Assembly (NCBI GenBank): GCA_029706075.1
Contig: JAINUG010000072.1
Location: forward strand, 4,062,799-4,126,798
Direction: 5' to 3'
DNA length: 64,000 bases
Source: Aldrovandia affinis
Taxonomy: Eukaryota > Chordata > Actinopteri > Notacanthiformes > Halosauridae
The notes under the pieces are model-generated. The model saw only the letters and a program-made list of their open reading frames with translations. It was not told the origin of the DNA and ran no database searches. Both the position numbers and the translations under genes were made by a program. Positions 12,475 through 24,319 of this stretch are shown here, in pieces (the first letter of the stretch is position 1; every line of letters starts with the position of its first letter).

Positions 12475-14090
12475 TTGTAGCCCTCCTATTTACATTAACA
12501 GCGAAAAACTAGAATGGTATCACTGGTTCCTTAGTCCTACAATATAATCCAACAGAAAGGTATAAAACTCACAATGTCCAACATCTGTGTGAAGATCTGT
12601 GTCAGAACAATAAAACAGTTTGAGGAGTCAATCATAGCCAGGGCGAATAACAAGAGGAAAGCCTTTGCTGTTTTAACACTTGCTCGAGGAATACTTCATG
12701 CTTTACACAATACATATTCGCACGACTGTGATAGAATTTCCTCGCCCGTGCTTTGTTGATGCCACCACGCTCTTTCTGTGGTATTTATGCGGCCACAGGT
12801 TTTAGGGGCCATCGGCAGCGTATTTATGACTCATATCACATTTTCCTTTGAAGGCCTCCTCCGGGAGACAATGGTCAATTTTGTTCTCACCATAGCCCAA
12901 ACTGCACTGCTTCACAGAGGAACCAGAGTCTTCTGGAGACACGTTTCTGTACGTAAGCTTTATGCCATTGCTCAGATCTGCACACATCACCATCAGAGAA
13001 TCATTCTGAGAATTATAATTCTCTCACACATTTGACCCATCGCCTCCCATTTGTACCTTGTTCATTGTCCCTCCCCGATTAATCGTCCCACCTTGAATTT
13101 CTTTATTAAATTGAAATGCATTGCACTGTATTACATGTCGTTGAAAAGAATCCCATTCATAAATGATCCACACTCACCATGTAGCACTTCTGTAAGTCAC
13201 TTTGAGTAAACGTGCCAAATGATTAAATTGCAAATTGTAGCAAATACTGTAGTGCCATTTCCGTGTGCTAAATTGAATCTGTATCCTCTTCTTAACTGAA
13301 AAACATTGGGTGCGGCTCTTTTATGAATGTATCGTCCAGCACTGCTCCCTCTGCCCTCAGGTCAAAAGTCTAGTGTCCTGAGGCCTCTGCCCTTCTGCCA
13401 CAAACTGCTAAAATGAGCAGTGACCCGGGTGAGACAGGGGCAATTGGCATGACTCCCCGGCAGCGCTGGGAATTCTGGGAGTTCTGCCCTGCGTGCAAGC
13501 AGGCCTTTAGCACACGATCCCCTGGAGCTGAGAGATGTGTCCTGACAGGAGGGCACTGGAAGGATCCCAGACCGACACACCCAGCGGGAGAGGGAGGGGT
13601 ACGAGATTAGGGCACACTGCCCCAACCAGCTGCACCCACATCCAGCTTTTCATTTCAACCACTCCTCTCTCTCTCTCTCTCTCTCTCTGTGACCTTGATA
13701 CACGGTGGAACAATGTTTACTGTCCCCTTTTTATAGTGAATACATACTTTGTGTATTGTGAAATTATATCATGTCATATATTGTGGGCCAACATGGTCTG
13801 AAGATAATGTGGCCACATACTGTACGTTCCACCTAATGTGCAGGTGGAGGCTAAAAATATGGAAACACAAATATCATACAACCATGGAATCCTGCTCTGT
13901 AAAGTTCTCGACGGACTGTTCTTGAAGAGACTGCTTGCTCACGCCCTAGATTGAAATTTGCAGGTGTTGCTTGCCTGTTTATCATGCACCTTCAACTAAT
14001 GCACAGACATTACGATCCAGGAGTATGTGCTTCCTACCACAGTTGCCCTTTGTTGATGTCTTTCCCTCCATGTGTTCCATGCCGACATCA
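12475..14090. other. gene-free stretch
   Basis: The stretch is unique sequence with one (CT)n run at 13667-13689. Frames of 60-90 codons on both strands have no domain or splice support. Confidence 0.4.
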
Positions 14091-14098
14091 CCTTAGAC

Positions 14099-14301
14099 CA
14101 GGGGTGTCAAACTCGTTCCATCGTGGGCCGAGTGTATGCAGGTTTTTGTTGCAACCAGTGCACTATACCAGGTGATTTCACTAAGTAGCTTCCTTCTTCA
14201 ACCAAGGAGGGGAACTAATTGAAATCACCTGGTGTTGTGCACTGGTTGCAACAAAAACCTGCATACACTCGGCCCTCGATGGAACGAGTTTGACACCCCT
14301 G
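14099..14301. mobile_element. palindromic hAT-like MITE with perfect 8-bp duplication
   Basis: The element begins 'caggggtgtcaaactcgttc' and ends with the near-exact inverse. The two arms pair over almost their whole length around a centre near 'aaccaaggagg'. Both sides carry CCTTAGAC (14091-14098 and 14302-14309), an 8-bp target-site duplication as made by hAT transposases. A diverged relative is at 55398. Confidence 0.88.
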
Positions 14302-14309
14302 CCTTAGAC

Positions 14310-15022
14310 ACTGTTCCTCGTGAAAACATCAGCAAGTTCAGCTGCCATCATCACTGAAGCTTCTGCCAAACGTGCCCCAACAATTACCCCTCTTTCAAAG
14401 TCGCTGAGGGTCTCGTCTTCCAGCCATGCTAGCCATAATCATAGACCATGACCCTGAGCACACTGGGGGTGTTAATTGCTTATTAACTCAGGAAAAACAC
14501 CTGTGTGGAAACACCTACATTCAGTATACTTTATGTCCCTCAGTTACCCGTGTTTCCACCTGTTTTTGGCCACTACCCTGTATATTAACTTTGCCCAAGG
14601 GATTCAAACCTGCAACATGCTGGTGACACGCTCAGTTCCCTTACCGATATGCCACACTGCTGTCGGCAAGCTTTTTTGTCCTTGTTGTTGTTTTGATCAG
14701 TTACACCAGGGGGTTTTTCACAGGCACAGATTCAGGGCGTCTTTGTGATGAAGAATTACACAACAGGAGCTGTTTATCAAAACACTGACGACCCAGTTCA
14801 GAACCCAAAATACAGGCAGGCATGTTGGAGGAAGAAGAGAAGAGAGAGACAGAGAGAGAGGGAGGGAGAGAGAAAACAAAAACAAAAATTCTGGCTTCAC
14901 CTACAGAAGGCTGTTATGTAACGTTAAGCCGTGAAAGAACACCTTGAAGACAATTAATGCTATTCATATGCTACTAATCAACATAATATGTGATTTATTT
15001 CTCTTTGGTTTATCTCCTTATC

Positions 15023-15079
<57 letters not shown>

Positions 15080-15440
15080 ATAAATTGTGACTGTTTTTTT
15101 TCTACAGGTGTGTTCAGTACCATTTATATTTGCATATATTGGATACTTCTTTTTACACCCAGCTAGTATTGAGCATTAATCTTATTAGCATATATAACAG
15201 GATTATTCAGATCCTGAGTTATTCGTTTCAAGCATGAGACAAAGAGAAAGACGGGGCTCTTATTCTTCTGCTCCTCTACGTACGAGACTCATTTCACTCA
15301 TGATGGCAGGATCTTCCCCAGCTGGGAGTCTGAAGCGTGAAGAGTCTGTGGCGTGAGAGCGTGTGGCGGGTGCGTCGCGCGCTGCGGAAGAGGATTGAGT
15401 CCTATTAGACACACTTACATAAACCTGCAGTGAACTGTCC
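14310..15440. other. gene-free stretch with GA, CT and AT repeats
   Basis: A GA-rich run lies at 14835-14875 and a (CT)n-(AT)n compound repeat at 15028-15080. Bases 15290-15400 are CpG-rich. On the minus strand that stretch contains a Met codon in fair context (gccatcatgagtg) just before a 'gtacgtag' donor-like site, which is too little to call an exon. Confidence 0.4.
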
Positions 15441-15446
15441 ACAGTT

Positions 15447-15597
15447 ACATTGTACATTTTAAGCATTTAGCAGACGCTCTTATCCGGAGCGACGTACACA
15501 GTTTTACATTTCCTTACATGCGATCAATTTATGCAGCTGGATATTTACTGAAGTAACTCACTGAAGTAACCCTAACCATTACACTACACTACAATAA
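15447..15597 (-). repeat. SINE copy, minus orientation, degenerate head
   Basis: Read on the + strand it begins with the tail 'tagcagacgctcttatccgg' and later shows 'tgcagctggatatttactga', the family body in reverse. The tRNA-like head is reduced to 'cattacactacact'. Confidence 0.7.
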
Positions 15598-15599
15598 GG

Positions 15600-16558
15600 T
15601 AATTCTGAGAATGTATTGATTAGTAACCTGTTAGCTAATTGTGTTTCTCAAACATTTAAACTAGTGGGTCAAACTGCAGGTCGGGGACCCACTAGTTGGT
15701 CGTCAGATACATGTGAGCAAAAATAACCTGCTGTACATGAATGTATGTTAAACTCTTTCCGTAGATATTCAAATTAAACACAGAAATGGTTATATGCTCA
15801 GCACTAGTACCATGCAGCTGTTTCAAGACATGTTAAAAACATTTGAATTCCATATTTGAGAATATATTTCGGCTTTATTTTAATGATAGTTAGGCTGCAG
15901 AAAATGTCACTAAATGGGTTGTGTGCTCAGAAGTTTGTGAACCCAAGCTTTACATGACATGCTGTTTGAAGCATTCCCTCACAGTTCCATGCCACCATCA
16001 TCTTAGACACGGTTTCTCATGAAACAGCATTCCGTCAATATTTGAGACAATATTAATAGCATATTTAGTGCATCTGTGCACAATTTAATGAGAATTGATG
16101 AGAGAAATTGTGTAATTGTGTATTATGTAATGAGAAAAATTACGATGCCTCGTCCACTTACCTGACCGAAGTGTGCACACCTGCTCTCCAGGTGGGACGG
16201 CAGCGATGACTACCACCTGCCCAGGAACTGACCAGGAACAGCAATCACCTGACCCCTCCCTCCCGCCATTGGCTGACGGGTTTTCTCAGAAGACGTTTCC
16301 AGGTACGGGTACTTATGTGTTTACAAAGTAACTGTGCTTTTACAGACCGCTCTCTGTGTTTATACCTCCATTGCCATCTGCTGAGTCACGCTGTTCGCTC
16401 GAGGCCACGGCGACATGAGAAACACGTCCACTCGAAGCGGCGTAGCTTTCACTGTAAGCTCAGCAAGCATCGTTATGGTCACTGCAGGGGGTCCAATAAG
16501 TGTTCCGCTGATATTCACTCTGCCCCATGAAGTAGTGGTATTGGCATAGAATGTTATT
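15600..16558. other. gene-free stretch with a possible minus-strand splice donor
   Basis: No repeat family dominates. On the minus strand 'gtcag|gtaagt' occurs near 16160, preceded by about 55 bases of open frame after 'tcctgggcag'. This could be a small exon but cannot be confirmed. Confidence 0.3.
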
Positions 16559-16561
16559 GTA

Positions 16562-16812
16562 CAGGTAACTTACAAAGTAAGGACACCACTTTGGTAACTG
16601 GGGAGTGTGGGGGGGGTACTCAAACAGCCCTGGCTCGGGATAGGAGAGTTGTTCCTGGGCAGGATGGGCGTTGGGGCTCGTTGGAAAGGGCAGTGCCGGG
16701 CCTATCCATTGGTACTGATCCTGGCACCCCCCTGACAGACACTCATGGTACTGCACCTGTTTATAGGATCTCTCATTTGCTCAAGTGTGGCCTTTATTTT
16801 GGCAGTTACATG
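16562..16812. mobile_element. short non-autonomous Tc1-like element
   Basis: The left end 'caggtaacttacaaagtaag' and the right end, whose complement reads 'catgtaactgccaaaataaa', are inverted repeats of the same type as the elements at 4750 and 40556. The 250-bp interior has no transposase. Confidence 0.7.
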
Positions 16813-17344
16813 GATGCATTGTATGATATGTTCACATGATATAGGCACCCCCCACAATTCATGCTGTCAACCAGTGTCCCCACGTTAAACTGGTGTGAAA
16901 CAACAGCTGTTCGTTAGCAGGGTAATTATTTTAATCTGTATCTACAATGTTGGAACGCTGTATCAAAGGGGTAAGTTATCCCTTATTAACTTATTTGGTA
17001 AGTTGTCTATAATGGTAATTAAGTGAATCCACAACCTTCCTGTGACAGGGCATACACTTTAACCCCCCGCTCCCCACTACTCGCTACTTTTCCAGCAGGT
17101 TTATGTAAGGGTATGGCTGCCAGTCTGATTTAGAGAAAACAGGGAAATAGGTCACCCTTCAGCAGACAACAGGCACGCCAACGTACACCCTGTCTGACTC
17201 GTGTCATGATGACAAAGCAAAGGAGCACACAGACACAGTCCTGTACACACAGATACACAAAAAACAAACACACACGCATGCTCGCACACGTACACATACC
17301 TGCATAAACACAGACATGTGCATGTATGCACACACTGGCACTTT

Positions 17345-17880
17345 TCTCCACTTCTTTATGATAGATTTAATGATACTCCGGGAGATATCGAAAGTCTTTG
17401 AAGTCTTCTAATGTCTTTCCACTGATTGGTGCTTTTGAAAACCTTTTCTCGGATTTGCTATGAATGTTATTTGGCCTTCATAATGAAGCTCTTGTTTGGA
17501 AATGCGCTAACCAACTGTGGGGCCGCTCACAGGCAAGTGTATGGAATTTTAAATAATTTGAAACACCTTAATTATATACATGTGGACTCCAATCAAATAA
17601 TTTTGTGAACTCTGAAGACAATTGATTGAACCAAAGTTTATTTAGGTGTGTCTTAGTACAAGGGGTGAATACTTATGCAACCAATTATTGTCTGTTTTTT
17701 TATTTGCAATTAATTAAGAAAATAGTTTTTAAATTTTATTTTACATTATAGAGTATTTTGTGTTGATCAGTGGCAAGAAATCCCAATTAAATCCATTTTG
17801 ATTCCATGAAGTGGTAAGAAAATAAAATGTGAAAAATGCCAAAGGGGTGGATACTTTTCATACCCACTGTACGTGCATGT
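17345..17880. mobile_element. Tc1-like remnant
   Basis: The right 120 bases repeat the terminal region of the element at 9650 (for example 'gtggcaagaaatcccaatta' and 'gattccatgaagt'), ending 'atacccactgt'. The left part has the form of the 3' third of fish Tc1 elements ('ggtgaatacttatgcaacca'). No transposase frame remains. Confidence 0.75.
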
Positions 17881-17884
17881 GTAC

Positions 17885-18600
17885 ACACAGACATATACAC
17901 AAATGTGCACACATACACAAACACTAGCACAAAGACACACACACACACATTATACATTGTGACACATTACTATTATGGCACATTTATGATGTGTGAACAT
18001 GTTATAGTGAAGGTTACCGTAGGCGTATGAATATGTTCCTTTGAAGGTGCAGTACAGCATGTTAACATCCCAAAGTGGAGGTGAACTGATTGAACATATC
18101 ACTCAAGGCCTGCAAACATTGTTGTATGTAAGCACTTACAGAGTCTGAGTATTGCACTGTAAATGCAATCATGGTGTGTGTGCATATCACTGTAAATGTA
18201 CAGAATGCACTTATTCATTCCTTCATATGAAGGTCCTTCTTAAATAATTCGAAGCTCTGATTTTGCCTGGAGTGTGTCTGATCATTTACGTTAGTCAATG
18301 ATAAACTGATTAACCAGAATGAATAACAGATAGGTGCAAAGATAGGAAAAGATCGGTCTCCCTTGGGCTGAACACAATTTTAAATCAGGCTTGCTCTAAG
18401 GTGAGCAGAATTATATGGAGAAACCTGTGAGGCTTTGGAGCCAATCTCAGGGCCTTGTGATGCAAAACCATTCCTCGGCAACAGACAGTTCCCATGGAAA
18501 CAGGGAGCTGCCAAAGTTCCTTGTTGACAAATGACAGCTCCCCTCAACGCAGTCTGGCTCGCGAGTCAAAGATGGCAGATCCCTGAGCCTCCGGGCTGCA
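17885..18600. other. gene-free stretch
   Basis: Short (CA)n runs occur near 17935-17948, followed by AT-rich unique sequence. No exon is supported. Confidence 0.4.
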
Positions 18601-19020
18601 GCGGGGGAGGCCTGAGAGAGAGGGAGAGGGGGAGGGCGAGTGAGAGAGAGAGGGGGAAGAAATGAGAGAGAGGAGAGAGAGGGGGAAAGAAGAGAAAGAG
18701 GGAGAGAAAGAAGGAGAGGGAGAGAGAATAGAGAAAGAGGGGAAAGGGTAGGGAGGGGGAGAGAGGAAGGGAGAGAGGAGAGAGAGAAGGGGAGAGAAGA
18801 GAAAGAGGGAGAGAGAGAAGGAGGCAGAGGGAGGGAGGGAGGGGGAGAGAGGGAAAGTGAGAGAGAGAAAGGGAGAAGGGAGAGAGAGAGAGAGAGATGG
18901 AGGGAATGAGATAGAGAGAGGGAGGGAGAGAGAGGGAGAAAGGGAGGGACAGAGGGATAGAGAGGGAGGCAGAGAGAAGGAAGAAATGAGAGGGAGCGAG
19001 AAAAAGAGAGAGACAAAAGG

Positions 19021-19059
<39 letters not shown>

Positions 19060-19070
19060 AAAGAGAGAGG
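18601..19070. repeat. 470-bp purine (GA-rich) tract
   Basis: The + strand is almost uninterrupted purine, made of GAGA, GGGA and GAAA units with few pyrimidines. It creates long Glu/Arg-rich frames on the + strand and Ser/Leu/Pro-rich frames of up to 254 codons on the minus strand; these are not genes. Confidence 0.95.
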
Positions 19071-19079
19071 AGAAGAGGC

Positions 19080-20329
19080 TGCCACACGCTGCCAGCCGTG
19101 AGGAACACTTCCCTGTGGAGCTCCACACTCCCCACCCTCTGTCATGCACATCATTGTCACACTCACACCATTTAAAGCTGTGAAGGAACGCTGGGCCCCA
19201 TTTACAGACACTTACCGACGCTTTGCAGCCCTCTCTTACCCCTGTCATCAGCAGGAACGCAAGCCTCTGTCTCCATGTTTAACACTCAAATCCATCTGCA
19301 TGTGCAGTCATCACTACAAGGCATCGCTAAAGGCATAGCGTCGTTCCTGGTGTAGGTTGCGTAACGTTTCAACACGGGGGATGCACCGACAACGACGGAT
19401 CACATTAGTGCCGTGAATCCTCTCATCCCGATGGTAATCAGGAGCGGTGGCCGTCGCATGAGTCGCCCGCACATTTGTGACCGGCATCGTAATCTCCTTT
19501 GTTCTCTTATCATTTTAAAGACCACTGACACTGACTCCACAAACATTACCTGCAGGCGTGGAGCACACTGAACCCAACATAAACAAACGCATCTGAGATG
19601 TTGCTGTTCAAAAGGCGGTTGCCTGGCTGTACACATCCCACACACAGGTGCGCTGTTAAGGAGTAAACCCGCTCTGTGAACCCCAGCAGCTTCAGGGGCA
19701 GAGGGATTAATGTCACTCCATCAAGAGAAGTATGAAGCACGGGGCCGCAGCCATCAAATGGCCTTCGTTACATTGAGCAGCTGCTAAAGAGTCCTCGCCA
19801 TTTCTCCAAATGGGCCAGAGTTTCTGCTGGAGAACAGAATCAGGGGAAATACACATTTGAAGAGAAAGATGTTCGGCTCTAAAGCTTCACTGCACTCTGA
19901 AAGTTTTCTCATTTGAATAACATAAGGGAAATTGTCTGAATAATGATCAGTAGTGTACATTCAAGTTTATTTAATGCCTATTATCTATTAGGAGCTCGTA
20001 ATCACTTTTAAATTTGCCTTGAAGAAGTCAATACATATCTTATTGAACCCCAGGGGAAGCATTTGGGTTAGATATGCCAAGTGTTCACCAAGTGAAATGG
20101 GCCAAATCCATAGTCATTCCCTAAGCCCTTAAGCATTCACTGAGTGATCACTATGTGTGATGTAGTGTGACATCACCAAGTGATGCTTGTGACAGTGTGG
20201 GGCGAAAGAGCTGTACAAAGCGCCTGCTTCACTCATCCCAAAACCAGCATCAGTCAGGGCATTGAAATTGCATTCAGCTTTTTCCTATTTAGGCAGAGCA
20301 GGGTTTCCTAAGATTATCATATATATATT

Positions 20330-20363
<34 letters not shown>

Positions 20364-21700
20364 TCCATAATATATGTAGTTACAGTGGGTTTACTGTGCT
20401 TTACATAATGAATGCTAGTTAAATGTTAAATTTAATCTAATAATTATTTAGTCTGCAAATGTATGAACTGTTTACAAGCAGCATTATATTGACATTAGCT
20501 GCTGTAGTTGTGAGCATAATTGTGTGGTCTCATTTATCATTCTCCATATTTTTTTTATTGCTCCACATTATTCTTCATGATGTTGTTTATTTATATAGCA
20601 TGTAAAAATTGGTATGGAAATTAGGTGCACACTTGCCAACTCGTGTGTGGGAGGTTAATTTGCCATGGGACAGCAGTGTCTTCTGGGAAGGTATTCCAAA
20701 AGTGTCTTTCCCCAGAACTCACTGTTGTTTTCCCCATTCACAAGGCAGTATTTGAGCCCTCAGTGACTATGGATCGTAGCATCCCATGGTAGCGGCCTGC
20801 ATTTCCAAACCATTAAACATTCCAGGGAATGAATTTGAATAGTAGCCTGAATATTGGTCCTTAAAGCACTGATTAACAAATGCCCAGAACGAACAACCAA
20901 ACACAATCCCCAGGTTTTATTTTCTCATACCCTGGGTGCCTTTTAACGTCCATCTCCTCTACTTTACCCACACTCATTTCGCTGTCACAGTTGGCCTCTC
21001 TTCTTTGACATGAGCCACACCCTCATTTTTGAAGACCGTCCAGTTGTGCTCGGCGGCAACCAAAAAAGGCAACAGCGATGTGAAATATAAGGCCTGTCTT
21101 AGGTGCTATTTGGTGCGTTTTTTTATTATATTTTTTTACTTCAGTTGACTTGTCTTTTATTGCAGCGCAGGGGTTTATAAATGAACATTGTTACGGGCGT
21201 CGTAAGCTGCGCCGCTTGGCGGGGGGAATGCGGGCCGACGTGCTACAGCCAGTAAATATTGTTTCCATAGAGATAACAGAGATGACACGAAGGGAGCCGG
21301 GAGGTGATTTGCTCATGTGTCAGGAAGATTAATGAGTGCCGGGCGCTGAACTGATGCCTGAGTCTCCCACACACTGAGGAGAGGGGGGCGGGTAGGGGTG
21401 AGACAGCCAGCCAGCTGCACCTCTGTGCCGCAGCAACACACACATGCACACACACACACACACACACACTCCTAATGCCTCAGAATACACTGCTACGCCC
21501 GCTGCAATTCCACCACAGCCTCTGTTCTACCACGCAACTGCTGCGACGGGTGATTTCCGCATTGGGAGAGTGGAACATCTGCCCCACTGCACTGCAGACA
21601 GACAGCAACACTGCAAGCGTTGCCGATAGTGTCAATACTACCACTAATACTCAGTAACAGTACAGTGGTATTACAGTTGACTAAATCATCACAGTTACTC
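19080..21700. other. gene-free stretch with AT and CA repeats
   Basis: An (AT)n tract lies at about 20322-20364 and a (CA)n run at 21438-21469. The rest is unique sequence. No exon with splice sites and coding content was found. Confidence 0.45.
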
Positions 21701-21710
21701 ATGCCCTAAG

Positions 21711-21917
21711 GCGGTGGTTTCCTAAACCTCTCCTTGGGCACCCCCAGCCGGCCTATGTATTTGTTAAATTCCACCACCAACACACCTGATCAACTCATCA
21801 ACCTCCACTAATCTACACTCATTAAGTAGTTAACTAGTTGAATCAGGTGCACTGGTGGTGGAATTTAACAAACACATGGACCGGCTGGGGTTTGCAAAGA
21901 GAGGGTTGGGAACCACT
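21711..21917. mobile_element. palindromic hAT-like MITE
   Basis: The arms 'tttgttaaattccaccacca' and its complement on the right pair across a centre near 'attaagtagttaactag'. GCCCTAAG lies on both sides (21703-21710 and 21918-21925), an exact 8-bp target-site duplication. Confidence 0.87.
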
Positions 21918-22129
21918 GCCCTAAGGGAACACAGTGAGACAGTGGGAATATTTGCCGCATTCTTTGGTGTCTGTGGGGAAATTATGCATGGAAGAGGCAA
22001 CAATCACAGCACAGCAAAATGTCTGAAAAATGAAAAATACAATGGATTTACCTTCTTTAGAGTGCGGGTGTTGCTCCTAGGAAAATAGAATTGTACGGAA
22101 CAAAGAAAATACAGCTGGTAAGCGCTCGA

Positions 22130-23572
22130 TGTGCATTTAAGGACATTCTATTTATTCATAATAATTTGTACAGTTGACACAAAAAAAACATCACATAAAA
22201 ACCGTTGATCAAAGTAGATTCACTTCTAACCACATTTCTTATAAGAAAATGCAAATGGTTGTGCTTTTTTATGTTCGTATCAGATCCTGACACCGTTGTA
22301 TTGCTCTTTGTAAAGATGTCTCATTTCTCATAATGCTTGAAAGCTCTTGGTAAAAAAAACAAAAAAAGGACCACAGAAGGAAATTGACAAAACAAACGAT
22401 GCGCTAAAAACACTTTGATATGAGGGGTACTTTCATTTGTACCTTGTCAGAAGGAAGAAAGGCTTCCGGAGGTGTTTTTTTGTGATTAGGTCGTAATCAC
22501 GAATGACTCAAATGCACAAAGTGACTGAGAGAGATTCTGTAACTGAGGTGAGTCACCTCCAGCGAGCGTGACGCGGACAGGACGGGACGGGACCGGAACG
22601 AACGGCAGCGCTGCGTTTAAGGTCCTGCAGGCCCGCCAACGGCCATCCGCGCACGTCACACTCAGTCTTATTCACTTCCCTGTCTTCACAGAGAACCGAG
22701 GCCTTTTTGGATTGGCAATCCGTTTTTTTCTCCAGATTGAGAGATCAGTCTGGGTTTCGTTGAGTGTGGAGAGCGATGCGGAGGTGGTGGGAGTGTGGGG
22801 GGGGTGTGTGAGATGTAAAACAGACATCCCTGGCTCCCCAGTGAGTGCTGTTCCAACATTGTTCTAGTTTTTTCGGGGGTGCGGTGGGGGGGGCGCCTAA
22901 CGCTCACGTCCCGGCCACCCACGCATTTTTTTTTTTTCCGCCTCTTGTTTGAACGCTGGCAGACCTCCGCGTGACGATGAGCATCCGTCGCTTCGGATTC
23001 GAGACGCTCCAACAACAAAAAGGAGACCTACACACATTACAAAAGTAAGGCACCATGTGTTTCTCACTCAGGGGAAACTCAAAAGTCCCGAGTCTTCTTG
23101 ACTTGACTCGTGGTCAAACTGATGTACGCCGTGCTGACATGAGACTCTCGAACCTTAGACCCAGACAGCCTTTTTCTTAATTCCCATAGTTTAACATGAG
23201 GAACACCCACTGTGTTTGTTGAAGGTTTGAACTGTCGGAGCTTACTGACGCTATGAAAACTCGAACTCCAAAGGAAAGAAAAAAACTCAAATCCGTGACC
23301 CACCCACTAATCACAGATGGAAAAACCCAGCATTAACAGCAGACAGAAGTTTGGGGGAAAACAACTGCCCTTTGACAAGTTAAACAACCATGATTAGCAC
23401 CAGGCTCGCAATGTTCTGATGAGTGGGTGGGTGGAGGGGGGGGGGACATTTTTGTGATTTAATTACAGGCCTGGGTTTCGGGGGTCCCAGCGCTACGCAA
23501 CACACCGCTGCTCCCTGGCCCGATGACGTCGTCGTCCTCCTCCTCGGCTCGTTTCCCCGGCAATCTGCTCCT
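22130..23572 (-). other. SERTAD4: SERTAD4 3' untranslated region (inferred)
   Basis: The stretch between the stop codon and the AATAAA at 22151 holds no other gene and no SINE or MITE, in contrast to its flanks. It is AT-rich towards the end and CpG-rich near 22560-22620 and 22900-23000. The extent is inferred from the polyadenylation hexamer only. Confidence 0.5.
22151..22156 (-). terminator. SERTAD4: candidate polyadenylation signal of SERTAD4
   Basis: The minus strand reads AATAAA here, about 1.4 kb past the SERTAD4 stop codon. No earlier hexamer between 22160 and 23570 stood out on reading, so this is the best candidate end of the 3' UTR. Confidence 0.5.
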
Positions 23573-24319
23573 CTACAGTTTCCTGGCTGTCTGGGCCCAG
23601 GCGGTGACCTCCTGCCCGGGGGGCCCCTCGGAGTCCGAGCTCCATCGTGAGTGTCCCGCCGTCTCGCCCCTCTCTCCCCGCTCCTGCCTGTCCGCCCCCT
23701 TCCTGTGCCCATGCTCCGCCTCCCTGGGGGCTGTCCTGTCCCGCCTGGGGCGCTCTTTGGTGTCGGGCGCCCCCCCGGGTTTCCCCGCCTCGGGTACGTC
23801 CAGACTCAGGTACGCGGACACCGGCCGTAGTTCCCTGCCCTCCGTGGCGAGCAGCTGAGGGAAGGCGGGGACGGAAGTGGCCGAGGAGGAGGAGGATGAT
23901 GAGGAAGAGGAAGAAGAGGACGAGGAAGAGGACGGAGAGGACGAGGCCTCCTCCTCGTAGATGGAGAAGGGCAGCCGCAGGTATCGGCCGCCGTAGAAGC
24001 AGCAGCAGCAGGCCTGCAGGCACTCCGGGGCTTCTCCGCGGACCAGCCGGAAGCGCTTGCGGTAGGGCCCCGGGGGGCCGGAGCAGGCCCGGGCTGTCTG
24101 CGGGGCCTCCCAGGGGCAGGCGGGGCCAGGGGTGGGCCCGGGGGCAGGGCCTGGGGGAAAGCACCAATCGCTCTGCAGCAGGATCTCGGCCCGAAGCCGC
24201 CGCAGCAGGTTGTTGACGAGGACGGAGCGCCGCAAGAAGGCCTCGGGGTCGTCGATGAAACGCATCTTCTCCAGAGACAGACGCAGCACGTGGGCGCGCT
24301 CCTCCAGCACCGGCGCCAC
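23573..24319 (-). CDS. SERTAD4: SERTAD4 last coding exon with SERTA domain
   Basis: The acceptor is gcatcctgcag, with the exon starting GTGGCGCCGG at 24319 in phase 0. It encodes the SERTA domain, the Cys-rich segment, the serine run and the tail, ending at a stop at 23573-23575. It is very GC-rich (CpG-island-like), which produces long antisense frames. Confidence 0.92.
   Translation of the reverse strand: MAPVLEERAHVLRLSLEKMRFIDDPEAFLRRSVLVNNLLRRLRAEILLQSDWCFPPGPAPGPTPGPACPWEAPQTARACSGPPGPYRKRFRLVRGEAPECLQACCCCFYGGRYLRLPFSIYEEEASSSPSSSSSSSSSSSSSSSSSATSVPAFPQLLATEGRELRPVSAYLSLDVPEAGKPGGAPDTKERPRRDRTAPREAEHGHRKGADRQERGERGETAGHSRWSSDSEGPPGQEVTAWAQTARKL

Noticed and set aside
15260-15466. Possible first exon on the minus strand with ATG and 'gtacgt' donor
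   Set aside because: Only six codons before the donor and no link to any downstream exon.
18447-19248. Long minus-strand reading frames (up to 254 codons), Ser/Leu/Pro-rich
   Set aside because: They are translations of the 470-bp GA/CT tract; all three frames stay open because the repeat lacks stop codons.
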